This document shows, piece after piece, positions 51,940 through 61,688 of a DNA stretch of 64,000 nucleotides (position 1 is its first letter; each line of letters starts with the position of its first letter). The DNA lies in the NCBI RefSeq assembly GCF_016820655.1, contig NZ_WSFT01000029.1, positions 38,078-102,077 on the forward strand. The letters run 5' to 3'. The stretch comes from Anaeromonas frigoriresistens. Its GTDB lineage: Bacteria; Bacillota; Clostridia; Tissierellales; SIT17. The notes beneath the pieces were generated by a model. It ran no database searches. It was not told the DNA's origin and saw only the letters and a list, made by a program, of their open reading frames with translations. The translations under genes and the position numbers were made by a program.

Positions 51940-53016
51940 ATGACTAACCCATATAGATTATTAGTAATAAACCCAGGATCCACATCCACAAAAATAGCAA
52001 TTTATGATAATGAGAAAGTAGTATTAGAAGAGACATTAAGACATTCAACAGAGGAATTAAAAGGATATGAAATGATCTATGATCAATATGAATTTAGAAA
52101 AAATATAATCCTTGAAACATTAAATAATAAAGGAATAAATATAACGAAGTTAAGCGCAGTAGTAGGTAGAGGTGGACTTCTAAAGCCTATAGCTGGAGGA
52201 ACATATAGTGTTAATGAGCAAATGGTTAATGATTTAAAAGTAGGAGTATTAGGAGAGCATGCATCAAACCTTGGTGGAATCATAGCTGAAGAGATAGCAT
52301 CTCAATTAAATATTCCAGCATTTATAGTTGATCCAGTAGTAGTGGATGAAATGAATGATGTGGCAAGAATATCCGGAATGCCTGAATTAGAAAGAAAAAG
52401 TATATTCCACGCATTAAATCAAAAAGCTGTAGCAAGAAGAGCAGCTGAGGAGCTTGGGAAATCCTATGATGAATTAAACGTTATAGTAGCTCACCTTGGT
52501 GGAGGGATATCTGTAGGAGCACATAAAGAAGGTAAAGTAATAGATGTTAATAATGCTTTAGATGGAGATGGACCTTTTTCACCAGAAAGAGCAGGAGGAG
52601 TACCAACAGGAGATTTAGCTAAACTTTGTTTCTCTGGAAAATACACACTAAATGATATAAAGAAAATGATAAAAGGAAATGGTGGTTTAGTAGCATATCT
52701 TGAAACAAATGATGCAAGAGAAGTTTCAGGTATGGCAGCTGAAGGAAATGAAAAAGCTGAATTAGTATATAAGGCTATGGCATATCAAGTAGCAAAAGAG
52801 ATAGGAGCTTGTGCTGCAGTATTAAAAGGTAAGGTAGATGGAATAATAATCACTGGTGGTATAGCTTATGATAAAGAATTCATTTCTTGGATTACAGAGA
52901 GAGTTGACTTCATCGGAAAAGTATTTGTTTATCCAGGAGAAGATGAACTTATTGCTTTAGCTCAAGGTGGACTTAGAGTACTAAGAGGAGAAGAACAAGC
53001 ACAAGAATACAAATAA
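51940..53016 (+). CDS. buk: Butyrate / branched-chain fatty acid kinase (second copy)
   Basis: 358 residues, same fold and motifs as the first copy: [71 protein letters not shown] and ITGGIAYD. The two kinases keep the same architecture but differ through much of their length, so this is an old duplication or a second acquisition; different chain preferences are possible. Preceded by AGAGAGGAG. Confidence 0.92.
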   Translation: MTNPYRLLVINPGSTSTKIAIYDNEKVVLEETLRHSTEELKGYEMIYDQYEFRKNIILETLNNKGINITKLSAVVGRGGLLKPIAGGTYSVNEQMVNDLKVGVLGEHASNLGGIIAEEIASQLNIPAFIVDPVVVDEMNDVARISGMPELERKSIFHALNQKAVARRAAEELGKSYDELNVIVAHLGGGISVGAHKEGKVIDVNNALDGDGPFSPERAGGVPTGDLAKLCFSGKYTLNDIKKMIKGNGGLVAYLETNDAREVSGMAAEGNEKAELVYKAMAYQVAKEIGACAAVLKGKVDGIIITGGIAYDKEFISWITERVDFIGKVFVYPGEDELIALAQGGLRVLRGEEQAQEYK

Positions 53017-53035
53017 ACTCTTAAAGGATGGTTAT

Positions 53036-53710
53036 ATGTTAAATGACAAGAGGATAAGAGTAATAACAGGGCACTATGGAAGTGGAAAAACTGAATTTGC
53101 TGTAAATTATGCAATTAAATTAGCAAAAGATAATAATAAAGTAGCCATAGCTGACTTAGATGTAGTAAATCCTTATTTCAGAAGTAGAGAAAAGGAAGAA
53201 GTGTTAACAAACCTAGGTATTAGAGTGATTGGTAGCTCTATAAAAGGTTCAGGTTCTGATTTACCAGCTATTTCAGGAGAAGTGTTAACTCCTTTACAGG
53301 ATGAGAGCTTTGAAGCTGTTTTAGATGTAGGAGGAGATCCAGTAGGTGCTAGAGCTTTAGGTAGATATCATAGCTATTTTAAAGAAGATAAATATGATAT
53401 GTTTTTTGTTATAAATGCAAATAGACCTGAAACTCAAACAAAGCAAAAGACTATTGATTATCTTAGAAGTATTGAGTTCCAATCTAGAGCAAAGATTACT
53501 GGCCTTATCAATAATACTCATTTGCTTAAAAGTACTACTGTAGAGGATGTATTAAGGGGTCAGGAACTCTGTAAAGAAGTATCAGAGGAATTAAATATTC
53601 CGATTAAATATATATCTTGTATAGAAAGTGTTGCAAAGGAATTACCAGAAGATTTAGATGGAGAGATTTTCCCTATTAAGATGTACATGAGAGAAGATTG
53701 GATGAGTTAA
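53036..53710 (+). CDS. P-loop ATPase (CobQ/ParA-like) of the vor operon
   Basis: 224 residues. Walker A at 12-19 (GHYGSGKT), LADLD-type second motif (VAIADLDVVNPYFRSRE) and LDVGGDPVGARALGRY, with FVINANRPETQTKQKTIDYL and GLINNTHLL typical of deviant-Walker SIMIBI ATPases. Genes of this kind are found beside 2-oxoacid:ferredoxin oxidoreductases in clostridia; a role in cofactor insertion or maturation is possible but not shown. Tight spacing (19 bases) to the second kinase. Confidence 0.82.
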   Translation: MLNDKRIRVITGHYGSGKTEFAVNYAIKLAKDNNKVAIADLDVVNPYFRSREKEEVLTNLGIRVIGSSIKGSGSDLPAISGEVLTPLQDESFEAVLDVGGDPVGARALGRYHSYFKEDKYDMFFVINANRPETQTKQKTIDYLRSIEFQSRAKITGLINNTHLLKSTTVEDVLRGQELCKEVSEELNIPIKYISCIESVAKELPEDLDGEIFPIKMYMREDWMS

Positions 53711-53766
53711 TAAGCTGTATTTCAGCTTAAAATAAAAAGCATTAATTATATGAGGGAGGGTTATTA

Positions 53767-53997
53767 ATGGCAAAGGCAAAAGGTACTGTTACTTTTAGAG
53801 AGGATAGATGTAAAGGTTGTGAGTTATGTACAACTGTTTGTCCTGTAAATATTGTTGTTATGAATAAAGATAAGATAAACGTAAAAGGATATCATCCTGC
53901 TACTGTATCTGATATGGATAAATGTATTGGATGTGCAAATTGTGCAACGATTTGTCCTGATACTGTAATTGAAGTTGAGAGAATAATAGAGAAATAA
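53767..53997 (+). CDS. 2-oxoacid:ferredoxin oxidoreductase delta subunit (2[4Fe-4S] ferredoxin)
   Basis: 76 residues with two complete cluster motifs, CKGCELCTTVCP and CIGCANCATICP, and a basic N-terminus. It carries electrons from the thiamine-dependent core to external ferredoxin. Starts 15 bases before vorB; GAGGGAGG precedes the ATG. Confidence 0.92.
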   Translation: MAKAKGTVTFREDRCKGCELCTTVCPVNIVVMNKDKINVKGYHPATVSDMDKCIGCANCATICPDTVIEVERIIEK

Positions 53998-54012
53998 TAG
54001 GAGGGGTATTTA

Positions 54013-55074
54013 ATGGCTAAAGTATTGATGAAGGGAAATGAAGCCATAGGAGCAGCTGCTATTAAAGCAGGATGTAACTACTTCTTTGGCTACCCAATAA
54101 CACCACAAAATGAATTACCAGAGTATATGGCAAGAGAGCTTCCTAATATAGGAGGAATATTCTTACAAGCAGAGAGTGAAGTAGCTGCAATAAATATGGT
54201 ATATGGAGCAGCTGGAGCTGGAGCAAGAGTTATGACATCTTCTTCAAGTCCTGGTATTGCATTAAAGCAAGAAGGAATATCTTATATTGCTGGAGCTGAG
54301 CTTCCATGTGTTATCGTTAATATAGTTAGAGGAGGCCCTGGACTAGGTGGTATCCAACCTGCACAATCTGACTATTATCAATCAACAAGAGGTGGCGGAA
54401 ACGGAGATTATAGACACGTAGTTTATGCTCCTGCTACTATTCAAGAAACAGTAGACTTAGTTATGGAATCTTTTGATGTGGCTGAACAATATAGAATGCC
54501 TGTTATGGTAGTAGGTGACGGTATGATTGGTCAAATGATGGAGCCTATAGAGTTCAAAGAGCCTAAGAAAAGACCTCTTGAGCCTAAAACATGGGCAACA
54601 GATGGTACAAAAGGTAAAAGAAAGCCAAATATAATCAACTCATTATTTATAGATCCACAAGAGCTTGAAGATCATGTATTAAAGCTTGAGAGAAAATATG
54701 ATGAAATAAAAGAAAAAGAAGTAAGATATGAGAACTATAACGTAGAAGATGCTGATGTTGTAGTAGTAGCTTATGGTACTACTTCAAGAATAGCTAAAAA
54801 TGCTATAGCTAAATGTGAAGAGGAAGGAATGAAGGTAGGACTTATTAGACCTATAACTTTATGGCCATTCCCAGATAAAGCATTTGATGAAATCACAGAT
54901 AAGACTAAAGGAGTACTTACAGTAGAGATGAGTACTGGTCAAATGATAGATGACGTTAAGATAGCATTAAACGGAAGAAAACCTGTTCATTTCTATGGAA
55001 GAACCGGAGGAATGGTTCCAACTCCAGATGCTATAGTTGACGAAATTAAAAAGATTGCAGGGGGTGTAAAATAA
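54013..55074 (+). CDS. vorB: 2-oxoisovalerate-type ferredoxin oxidoreductase alpha subunit (VorB)
   Basis: 353 residues. Pyrimidine-binding and transketolase-C-like domains: [36 protein letters not shown], the [25 protein letters not shown] block, [16 protein letters not shown], and [16 protein letters not shown] further on. The length and motifs match VorB of the 3-methyl-2-oxobutanoate:ferredoxin oxidoreductase group. The reaction is oxidative decarboxylation of a 2-oxoacid to acyl-CoA, CO2 and reduced ferredoxin. Overlaps vorA by one base (TAATG). Confidence 0.9.
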   Translation: MAKVLMKGNEAIGAAAIKAGCNYFFGYPITPQNELPEYMARELPNIGGIFLQAESEVAAINMVYGAAGAGARVMTSSSSPGIALKQEGISYIAGAELPCVIVNIVRGGPGLGGIQPAQSDYYQSTRGGGNGDYRHVVYAPATIQETVDLVMESFDVAEQYRMPVMVVGDGMIGQMMEPIEFKEPKKRPLEPKTWATDGTKGKRKPNIINSLFIDPQELEDHVLKLERKYDEIKEKEVRYENYNVEDADVVVVAYGTTSRIAKNAIAKCEEEGMKVGLIRPITLWPFPDKAFDEITDKTKGVLTVEMSTGQMIDDVKIALNGRKPVHFYGRTGGMVPTPDAIVDEIKKIAGGVK

Positions 55075-55820
55075 TGGCAAAGGTATTTGAAAGAACAAAC
55101 GGATTAACAGATAAGCCCTTCCATTATTGTCCAGGATGTACCCATGGTGTTATTCATAGATTGGTTGCAGAAGTACTAGAAGAGCTTGATGTATTAGGAG
55201 AAACTATAGGAGTTGCTCCAGTAGGATGTTCAGTATTTGCATATGATTATTTCAACTGTGATATGCATGAAGCAGCTCATGGTAGAGCACCAGCAGTTGC
55301 TACAGGAATCAAGAGAGTTCATCCAGATAAAGTAGTATTTACTTATCAGGGAGATGGAGACCTTGCTTCTATAGGTGCAGCAGAAATAATTCATGCAGCA
55401 GCAAGAGGAGAAAAAATAACTACTATTTTCGTAAATAATGCTATATATGGAATGACTGGTGGACAGATGGCACCTACAACATTGGAAGGACAAAAAGCTA
55501 CAACTTCTCCATATGGTAGAGATGTTTCTCATGCAGGTATGCCTATGAGAGTATCTGAAATGCTTGCAACTCTTGATGGAGCTAAGTTTGTGGAGAGAGT
55601 TTCTGTTCACAATGCAGCAGCAGTAAGAAAGACTAAGAAAGCTATAAAGAAAGCTTTTGAGTTACAGTTAAGTGGAGAAGGATTTGGTATAGTTGAGGTA
55701 TTATCAACTTGTCCAACAAACTGGGGATTAACACCAGTAGAATCACTTAAGTGGTTAGAAGAAAATATGATTCCGTACTATCCATTAGGAAATATATGTA
55801 CACCTGAGGAGGTAAAATAA
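55074..55820 (+). CDS. vorA: 2-oxoacid:ferredoxin oxidoreductase beta subunit (VorA, TPP-binding)
   Basis: 248 residues. Thiamine diphosphate motif [20 protein letters not shown]...[18 protein letters not shown], preceded by the HYCPGCTHG loop that binds an iron-sulfur cluster or substrate, and a CPTNWGLTP segment near the end. With VorB and the gamma subunit it forms the catalytic core. Translationally coupled to vorB. Confidence 0.92.
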   Translation: MAKVFERTNGLTDKPFHYCPGCTHGVIHRLVAEVLEELDVLGETIGVAPVGCSVFAYDYFNCDMHEAAHGRAPAVATGIKRVHPDKVVFTYQGDGDLASIGAAEIIHAAARGEKITTIFVNNAIYGMTGGQMAPTTLEGQKATTSPYGRDVSHAGMPMRVSEMLATLDGAKFVERVSVHNAAAVRKTKKAIKKAFELQLSGEGFGIVEVLSTCPTNWGLTPVESLKWLEENMIPYYPLGNICTPEEVK

Positions 55821-55821
55821 T

Positions 55822-56358
55822 ATGCAAGAAAGAGTTATAATGGCGGGATTCGGTGGACAGGGAGTTATGTCTATGGGACAGCTTTTAACTTATGCTGGAA
55901 TGATTGAAAACAAGAATGTTTCATGGTTACCTTCTTATGGTCCAGAAATGCGTGGAGGTACTGCGAATTGTAATGTTATGGTTTCTGATAATCTTATAGG
56001 TTCTCCTATAGTTACAGAAGCTACAGCAGCTATAGTAATGAATAGACCATCATTAGATAAATTTGAAGATGATATAGAAGCTAATGGTAATTTATTAATA
56101 AACAGCTCTCTTATTGATAGAAAAGCTAACAGAGATGACGTTAATGTATACTATATACCTGCAAATGAAATAGCTGTGGAATTAGGAAATGCTAAAGCAG
56201 CTAATATGGTTATGTTAGGAGCATATTTAGAATTAACTAAAGCGGTAGGAGTTGAATCAATAATAGAAGCATTTAAGAAAGTATTTGGTGAATCAAAGGC
56301 TCATTTAATACCACTAAATAAAAATGCTTTAGAAAAAGGTGCAGAAGCAGTTAAATAA
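55822..56358 (+). CDS. vorC: 2-oxoacid:ferredoxin oxidoreductase gamma subunit
   Basis: 178 residues. Signature AGFGGQGVMSMGQLLTYAGM and SYGPEMRGGTANCNVMVSD, the CoA-binding gamma domain. One base after vorA, with GAGGAGG overlapping the end of that gene. It closes the eight-gene catabolic operon. Confidence 0.92.
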   Translation: MQERVIMAGFGGQGVMSMGQLLTYAGMIENKNVSWLPSYGPEMRGGTANCNVMVSDNLIGSPIVTEATAAIVMNRPSLDKFEDDIEANGNLLINSSLIDRKANRDDVNVYYIPANEIAVELGNAKAANMVMLGAYLELTKAVGVESIIEAFKKVFGESKAHLIPLNKNALEKGAEAVK

Positions 56359-56382
56359 TAAAAAATAATCAGTTGATTAATT

Positions 56383-56410
56383 AAGCCTCGAGTTAATACT
56401 CGAGGCTTTC
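56383..56410 (+). terminator. Intrinsic terminator of the vor operon
   Basis: AAGCCTCGAG / CTCGAGGCTT stem, six-base loop, followed by TCCTT. The tail is weak for an otherwise strong stem. Confidence 0.75.
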
Positions 56411-56665
56411 CTTATGTATTCAATCTTTTTACATAATATTATATTTGTGTACAAATATATGAATTTATCTACAATTTTGAAAATTATAAAAATGAAAGTG
56501 TTAATAAATTACCTTCATATTATTACACGTATTTACTCTTTAAAGCATAAGTATGAATAATAAAATAAGTAAAAATGCCGTATTTAAAATAGTCAGATAT
56601 ATTACTTTTTCTTAATAAAATACTTTGAAATATAGATTGCAATATATATATTAGCTAGTTATAAT
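56411..56665 (+). promoter_or_regulatory. Gene-free stretch with SigA promoter for yitT
   Basis: The 356 bases between vorC and yitT hold the operon terminator and, at their right end, -35 TTGCAA (56637-56642) and -10 TATAAT (56660-56665) with 17-bp spacing. The AT-rich remainder shows no reading frame or hairpin I can support. Confidence 0.6.
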
Positions 56666-56714
56666 TAAAGTGAAAAATAGGTTAGAACCTAGAATAAGAA
56701 AAGGGGTCGTATAA

Positions 56715-57611
56715 GTGCAACTTGCAAAGAAAGCAAATCTTAAAGAAAAGTCAAAATCTGACTCACAGGATTTGCCCCACTCGATAAGGTTGGTTTCGAT
56801 ATTGGTAGGAGGTCTATTATGTGCAATAGCTATTAATGGTTTCTTTATACCAAATCAATTACTAAGTGGAGGAGCTAGTGGTATAGCAATAATGGCACAT
56901 TATTTAACAGGATTACCGACAGGATTATTGATTTTTTTAATCAATATACCTATATTTGCAGTTGGTTTTAAAATAGTTGATAGAGATTTTGTTTTTTACA
57001 GCTTTATATCAATGTTTGCTATGTCTCTATTACTAAATTTTACAGAAGGAATTGGAAGCTATATACAAGTAAATGATTTATTATTAGAATCAGTTTTTGG
57101 TGGTGTATTAAATGGTATAGGTATGGGTATGATGTTTAGAAATAAAGCCTCCCAGGGAGGAATGGACATTATAGCAGCTATACTTAAAAAGAAGTTAAAT
57201 ATGAATATTGGCTCAGCTTTAATGGGAGTTAATATAGTGGTAGTTGGAATATCTTCAGTATTATTTGGGATAAGACCAGCTATGTACACGTTGATGGGAC
57301 TATATATAGCATACAAGATATTAGATAAAGTGCAAGCTGGATTAGATACAAATCAATCAGTGATGCTAATATCAAATAAGCCTGATGAAGTAGCAAAAGA
57401 GATATTTGAACAATTAGGCAGAGGAGCTACTTTCTTAAAAGGAGAAGGAGCATATACTCGTGATAATAAGAAAGTAATATATTGTACCGTTACATCAACT
57501 CAAGTGGGAAAATTAAAAGAAATAGTTAAAGGTATAGATGAAGATGCTTTTATTAATATAAGTGATAGTAAAGAAGTCAAAGGACGCGGCTTTAGAAATA
57601 TAGAATTTTAG
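56715..57611 (+). CDS. YitT-family membrane protein (DUF2179 C-terminus)
   Basis: 298 residues, GTG start after AAAAGGGG. Five to six membrane helices (about 25-205) with LSGGASGIAIMAHYLTGLPTGLLIFLINIPIF and the SQGGMDIIAAILKKKLNMNIG block, then a cytoplasmic DUF2179 domain (about 215-290; VMLISNKPDEVAKEIFEQLGRGATFLKGEGAYTRDNKKVIYC). A common membrane family with unclear substrate. Separate transcription unit between the vor operon and glmM. Confidence 0.88.
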   Translation: MQLAKKANLKEKSKSDSQDLPHSIRLVSILVGGLLCAIAINGFFIPNQLLSGGASGIAIMAHYLTGLPTGLLIFLINIPIFAVGFKIVDRDFVFYSFISMFAMSLLLNFTEGIGSYIQVNDLLLESVFGGVLNGIGMGMMFRNKASQGGMDIIAAILKKKLNMNIGSALMGVNIVVVGISSVLFGIRPAMYTLMGLYIAYKILDKVQAGLDTNQSVMLISNKPDEVAKEIFEQLGRGATFLKGEGAYTRDNKKVIYCTVTSTQVGKLKEIVKGIDEDAFINISDSKEVKGRGFRNIEF

Positions 57612-57612
57612 T

Positions 57613-57640
57613 AGCGAGATTCGAAAGAATCTCGCTTTTT
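57613..57640 (+). terminator. Intrinsic terminator
   Basis: AGCGAGATTC / GAATCTCGCT with a GAAA tetraloop and five T. Confidence 0.92.
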
Positions 57641-57949
57641 ATATTTTTTATTATCTAAGAAAGGTAATTTAATAAATTTTACTAAAAATTGAATTTGGTT
57701 TTATGTGAATCCCTTAGTTTCTTCTATCAGCGAAAGAGCACATACTTTTAATTCATATTTTAAGGATGAATTTTTATTTTAATATTATATGGGTAAAACT
57801 AAAAATAGGTTGCTAAAGTGAAATAATGATAGTATTATATATAAATATGCTATAATTGACATAATAAGTGTATTAAAAGTTTATGATATAAACAATAAAT
57901 CTTATCATACTACAAGATTCGACAAAAATCGCTATAGTTCTGTTATAAT
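57641..57949 (+). promoter_or_regulatory. Gene-free stretch with glmM promoter and Spo0A-type box
   Basis: The gap before glmM (57612-58017) contains -10 TATAAT (57944-57949). The -35 region is TTCGACA (57918-57924), which is the reverse complement of the Spo0A box core TGTCGAA; the spacing of about 19-20 bp is longer than ideal, as at Spo0A-activated promoters. Nothing else is recognisable in the AT-rich left part. Confidence 0.5.
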
Positions 57950-58017
57950 CTAAGCTTGAGTATAATTTAGGACTGTGGTATTATAGTAAGGTAACTGACT
58001 TTCGGGAGGGTTAACAA

Positions 58018-59364
58018 ATGGGACAATTATTTGGAACTGATGGAGTAAGAGGAATAGCAAATAAAGACTTAACAGTAGAATTAGCATATAAACTTGGAAG
58101 AATAGGTGGATATCTATTAACAAAAGGAAAAAATCGACCTAAAATAGTAGTAGGTATGGATACTAGAATATCTGGGGACATGCTTGAGGCAGCCCTTATA
58201 TCTGGTATATGCTCAGCAGGAGTAGATGTATTATCAGTAGGAGTGCTACCTACACCAGCAGTAGCACATTTAACTAGAAAATATAATGCAGATGCAGGAG
58301 TAATGATATCAGCATCTCATAACCCAGTTGAATATAATGGTATTAAATTTTTTAATTCTGAAGGATATAAATTGAGCGATGAAATAGAAAATGAAATTGA
58401 AAGCTATATCTTAAATGGAGAAGATATTCCAGTATTCCCTACAGGAGAAGATGTGGGAAGGAAAAAGTTGATAGTAGATGCTTTAAATGACTATACTGAA
58501 TTTTTAAAGACTACATTAAATATTAAATTTGATGGGTTAAAGATAGCGATAGACTGTGGGAATGGAGCAGCCTATATGGCAGCACCAATACTATTAGAAG
58601 AATTAGGAGCAGATGTATATGTAATACATAATGATCCTGATGGTACTAATATAAACGTAGAATGTGGATCAACAAAGCCAGAAGAAGTTCAAAAGCTAGT
58701 AAATGAAATTGGTGCAGATATGGGATTTGCCTTTGATGGAGATGCAGATAGACTTATAGCTGTGGATGAAAAGGGTCAAATTGTTGATGGAGATCATATA
58801 ATGGCTATATGTGGGGAATACCTTAAGAATAAAGGGTTACTTACGAATAATACTATAGTAGGAACAGTTATGAGTAACCTAGGACTTGATATTTGCCTAG
58901 AAGAAAGAGATATGAGTCTTATAAAGACAAAAGTTGGAGACAGATATGTATTAGAAGAAATGGTTAAGCATAACTATAAACTAGGTGGAGAGCAATCTGG
59001 GCATATAATATTCTTAGATCACAATACTACTGGGGATGGACTGTTAACAGCCCTTCAATTAGCAGCAGTAGTAAAAGAAAATAAGAAATCATTATCAGAG
59101 TTATCTGGAATAATGACATCTTTACCCCAGGTACTAGTAAATGCTAAAATAGATAATGCAAAGAAGAATAGTTATTTAGAAGATGCAATCATTAAAGCTG
59201 AGATAGACAATTTAGAAAAAAGATTCCATGGTGAAGGAAGAGTATTAATAAGACCATCAGGAACAGAACCTTTAGTAAGAGTTATGATTGAAGGGAAAGA
59301 TAAAGAAGAAATACAAACAATAGCTGAAAAATTAGCTGAACTAATAGAAGAAAGATTAAAATAA
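58018..59364 (+). CDS. glmM: Phosphoglucosamine mutase GlmM
   Basis: 448 residues. [16 protein letters not shown] at the start, the phosphoserine loop SASHNP (S100), metal loop FAFDGDADR, the sugar loop GGEQSGHI and the phosphate-binding end [15 protein letters not shown]. It converts glucosamine-6-phosphate to glucosamine-1-phosphate for UDP-GlcNAc and peptidoglycan. It is normally next to cdaA-cdaR, but here is 10 kb away. Preceded by CGGGAGGG. Confidence 0.96.
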   Translation: MGQLFGTDGVRGIANKDLTVELAYKLGRIGGYLLTKGKNRPKIVVGMDTRISGDMLEAALISGICSAGVDVLSVGVLPTPAVAHLTRKYNADAGVMISASHNPVEYNGIKFFNSEGYKLSDEIENEIESYILNGEDIPVFPTGEDVGRKKLIVDALNDYTEFLKTTLNIKFDGLKIAIDCGNGAAYMAAPILLEELGADVYVIHNDPDGTNINVECGSTKPEEVQKLVNEIGADMGFAFDGDADRLIAVDEKGQIVDGDHIMAICGEYLKNKGLLTNNTIVGTVMSNLGLDICLEERDMSLIKTKVGDRYVLEEMVKHNYKLGGEQSGHIIFLDHNTTGDGLLTALQLAAVVKENKKSLSELSGIMTSLPQVLVNAKIDNAKKNSYLEDAIIKAEIDNLEKRFHGEGRVLIRPSGTEPLVRVMIEGKDKEEIQTIAEKLAELIEERLK

Positions 59365-59449
59365 TAGGGAGGATTTAATCCTCCTTAGAAAATTTTTGAA
59401 AGGGGTGATGCGTATATAGAGAAGAAGAGAAAATTAAATAAGTTACAAA

Positions 59450-59625
59450 AGCGCCAGGGCATAAAGTAGGAGCGGTCTACTTATGCAGACGAGGACGAGG
59501 TTTATCGAATTAATCGGCGGATGCCTCGGGGTGAGCCACCACCCAGAAAGATGGGACAAAACAGATAAGTAATTATCTGTACAAAGCCTATCAGGTGGAG
59601 AAAAACTCACTATGTAAGTGGGTCT
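59450..59625 (+). ncRNA. glmS ribozyme
   Basis: The sequence from GCGCCAGGGC (59451) through GACGAGGACGAGGTTTATCG, AATCGGCGGATGCCTC and the GGTGAGCCACCACCC arm is the conserved core of the glucosamine-6-phosphate-activated self-cleaving ribozyme; the CAGATAAGTAATTATCTG hairpin follows. Cleavage is expected just before the first G of GCGCC, after AAAA. The 3' limit is approximate. It lies in the 323-base gap between glmM and glmS and would lower glmS expression when GlcN6P is plentiful. A GGGAGGATTTAATCCTCC hairpin at 59368 without a direct T-run precedes it. Confidence 0.95.
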
Positions 59626-59687
59626 ATTTGTCATGTGAAAATTAATTTATGAATGAATGAATGAAATTGAAAGTGAGGAATGTAAAA

Positions 59688-61514
59688 ATGTGTGGAATAG
59701 TAGGATATATAGGAAAACAGCAAGCATCGAATATATTAGTAGAGGGTTTATCTAAACTAGAATATAGAGGATATGACTCTGCAGGTGTAGCAATATTAGA
59801 AAATGATAATTTAGATGTAAGAAAATATAAAGGAAGACTTGCGGTACTACAAGAAAATTTAGAGAAAGTACCAGTTAAAGGGAATATTGGTATAGGTCAT
59901 ACAAGATGGGCAACTCATGGAGAACCATCTGATGTGAATAGTCATCCTCATGCTAATAATTCTGGAAATATAGCAGTAGTTCATAATGGTATCATAGAGA
60001 ACTATATAGAGATAAAAGAAAGATTAATAATGAATGGGTACAAATTTCTTTCTGAAACTGATACTGAGGTAGTAGCTCATCTAGTAGATATGTATTATGA
60101 AGGAGATCTAATAGATGCTGTACAAAAGGCAGTTAAGGACTTAGAAGGAGCTTATGCTCTAGGAGTAATAAACAAAGAAAACCCTGATAAGTTAATAGCT
60201 GTAAGAAAAGATAGCCCATTAATTATTGGTATAGGTGAAGATGAGAATTTTATAGCATCAGATATACCAGCAGTATTAAAATATACAAGAAAAATATTTA
60301 TAATGGAAGATGGAGAGATGGCAATAGTAAAAGAAAATGACATCACTCTAATGAAAACAGATGGAACTCCAGTTGAAAAAGAAGTATATACAGTTAACTG
60401 GGATGTAGAAGCAGCAGAAAAAGGTGGATATGATCACTTTATGTTAAAGGAGATATATGAACAGCCTAAAGCAGTAAAAGATACACTATCTCCAAGATTA
60501 AATAGACACAATGAAATTAAATTAGATGATATATCTCTTACAAAAGAAGATTTAGAGAGATTCAACCAAGTATATATAATAGCCTGTGGTACAGCTTACC
60601 ATGCAGGACTATTAGGAAAAAGCTTGATTCAAAAGTATGTAAATGTACCAGTAATAGCTGAAGTAGGTTCAGAATTTAGATATAACGATCCATTTATAGA
60701 TGAAAAATCTCTAATGATAGTAGTAAGTCAATCAGGAGAAACAGCTGATACTCTAGCTGCATTAAGAATGGCTAAAGAAAGAGGAGCAAGAACACTAGCA
60801 GTTACAAATGTAGTAGGAAGTACAATCTCAAGAGAAGCTGATGATGTATTCTATACTTGGGCTGGACCTGAGATAGCAGTAGCATCAACTAAAGCATACA
60901 CTACTCAATTAGTGTCTTTAGCACTAATAGCTCTAGATATGGCAAATAAAAAAGGAACAATCTCAAAAGAGAAGTTTAATGAGTTAATAGAAGAACTTAG
61001 AGCTACTCCAGCACAAATAGAAGAAATCTTAAAAATGGATGAGTCAATTAAGGATGTAGCAAAAGTAATAACAAAGGCTGAGCATATATTCTATATCGGT
61101 AGAGGAATAGACTATGATGTGGCAAGAGAAGGATCATTAAAACTTAAGGAAATATCATATATTCATTCAGAAGCAATGGCAGCAGGAGAGCTTAAGCATG
61201 GAACAATAGCATTAATAGAAGATGGCACTCCTGTTATAGCATTAGCTACTCAAGATAGACTATATGATAAAACAGTAAGTAATATAAAAGAAGTAAATGC
61301 AAGGGGAGCAAAAATAATCTCCTTAGCAAAAGCTAAAAACACTGAGATATCAAAATCATCAGACCATGTAATGTATATCCCAGATATATCAGATGATTTA
61401 TCACCAATACTAAGTGTGGTACCTCTACAAATTTTAGCATATCATGTAGCAACTTTAAGAGGTGCGGATGTGGATAAACCAAGAAACCTTGCAAAATCAG
61501 TTACTGTAGAATAG
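59688..61514 (+). CDS. glmS: Glutamine-fructose-6-phosphate aminotransferase GlmS
   Basis: 608 residues from ATG 59688. The start is fixed by chemistry: the nucleophile must be Cys directly after Met (MCGIVGYIGK); an upstream in-frame ATG at 59661 would bury it. Class II glutaminase domain (1-~220), then two SIS isomerase domains (~285-425 and ~455-600; SQSGETADTLAALR, SELKHGT-type AAGELKHGTIALIE) and the end DVDKPRNLAKSVTVE. It makes GlcN6P from fructose-6-phosphate and glutamine, and is controlled by the ribozyme in its leader. Confidence 0.96.
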   Translation: MCGIVGYIGKQQASNILVEGLSKLEYRGYDSAGVAILENDNLDVRKYKGRLAVLQENLEKVPVKGNIGIGHTRWATHGEPSDVNSHPHANNSGNIAVVHNGIIENYIEIKERLIMNGYKFLSETDTEVVAHLVDMYYEGDLIDAVQKAVKDLEGAYALGVINKENPDKLIAVRKDSPLIIGIGEDENFIASDIPAVLKYTRKIFIMEDGEMAIVKENDITLMKTDGTPVEKEVYTVNWDVEAAEKGGYDHFMLKEIYEQPKAVKDTLSPRLNRHNEIKLDDISLTKEDLERFNQVYIIACGTAYHAGLLGKSLIQKYVNVPVIAEVGSEFRYNDPFIDEKSLMIVVSQSGETADTLAALRMAKERGARTLAVTNVVGSTISREADDVFYTWAGPEIAVASTKAYTTQLVSLALIALDMANKKGTISKEKFNELIEELRATPAQIEEILKMDESIKDVAKVITKAEHIFYIGRGIDYDVAREGSLKLKEISYIHSEAMAAGELKHGTIALIEDGTPVIALATQDRLYDKTVSNIKEVNARGAKIISLAKAKNTEISKSSDHVMYIPDISDDLSPILSVVPLQILAYHVATLRGADVDKPRNLAKSVTVE

Positions 61515-61536
61515 TAATATTTCCGGGGAAATATGT

Positions 61537-61688
61537 TGTCGAAAAAAAGAAATGAGATGAAGGAGAGCCATATAAAATGGTTCTTCTTTTTTTGAAAAAA
61601 AGAAGAGTTTTATTTAGAAACAAACCTAGATACATGTCATACTGAATAAAGTGAAGTTGTCGAACGAAAAAAAACACTTACTGTCGAA
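61537..61688 (+). promoter_or_regulatory. Cluster of three Spo0A-type boxes (TGTCGAA)
   Basis: TTGTCGAAAA at 61536 (core 61537-61543), TTGTCGAA with core 61658-61664, and CTGTCGAAAA with core 61682-61688, all in the same direction; the last two are 24 bp apart. No gene starts directly downstream. Confidence 0.5.
61563..61593 (+). terminator. Intrinsic terminator after glmS
   Basis: GAGAGCCAT / ATGGTTCTTC hairpin with G-U pairs followed by TTTTTTT. Confidence 0.75.

Noticed and set aside
59409..59420. Minimal ORF ATG-CGT-ATA-TAG after AGGGGTG before the glmS ribozyme
   Set aside because: A three-codon frame is expected by chance; no leader-peptide logic fits next to the ribozyme.
59650..59664. 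GAATGAATGAATGA tandem tetranucleotide before glmS
   Set aside because: Only about three units; too short to claim phase variation, and it lies upstream of the real start at 59688.
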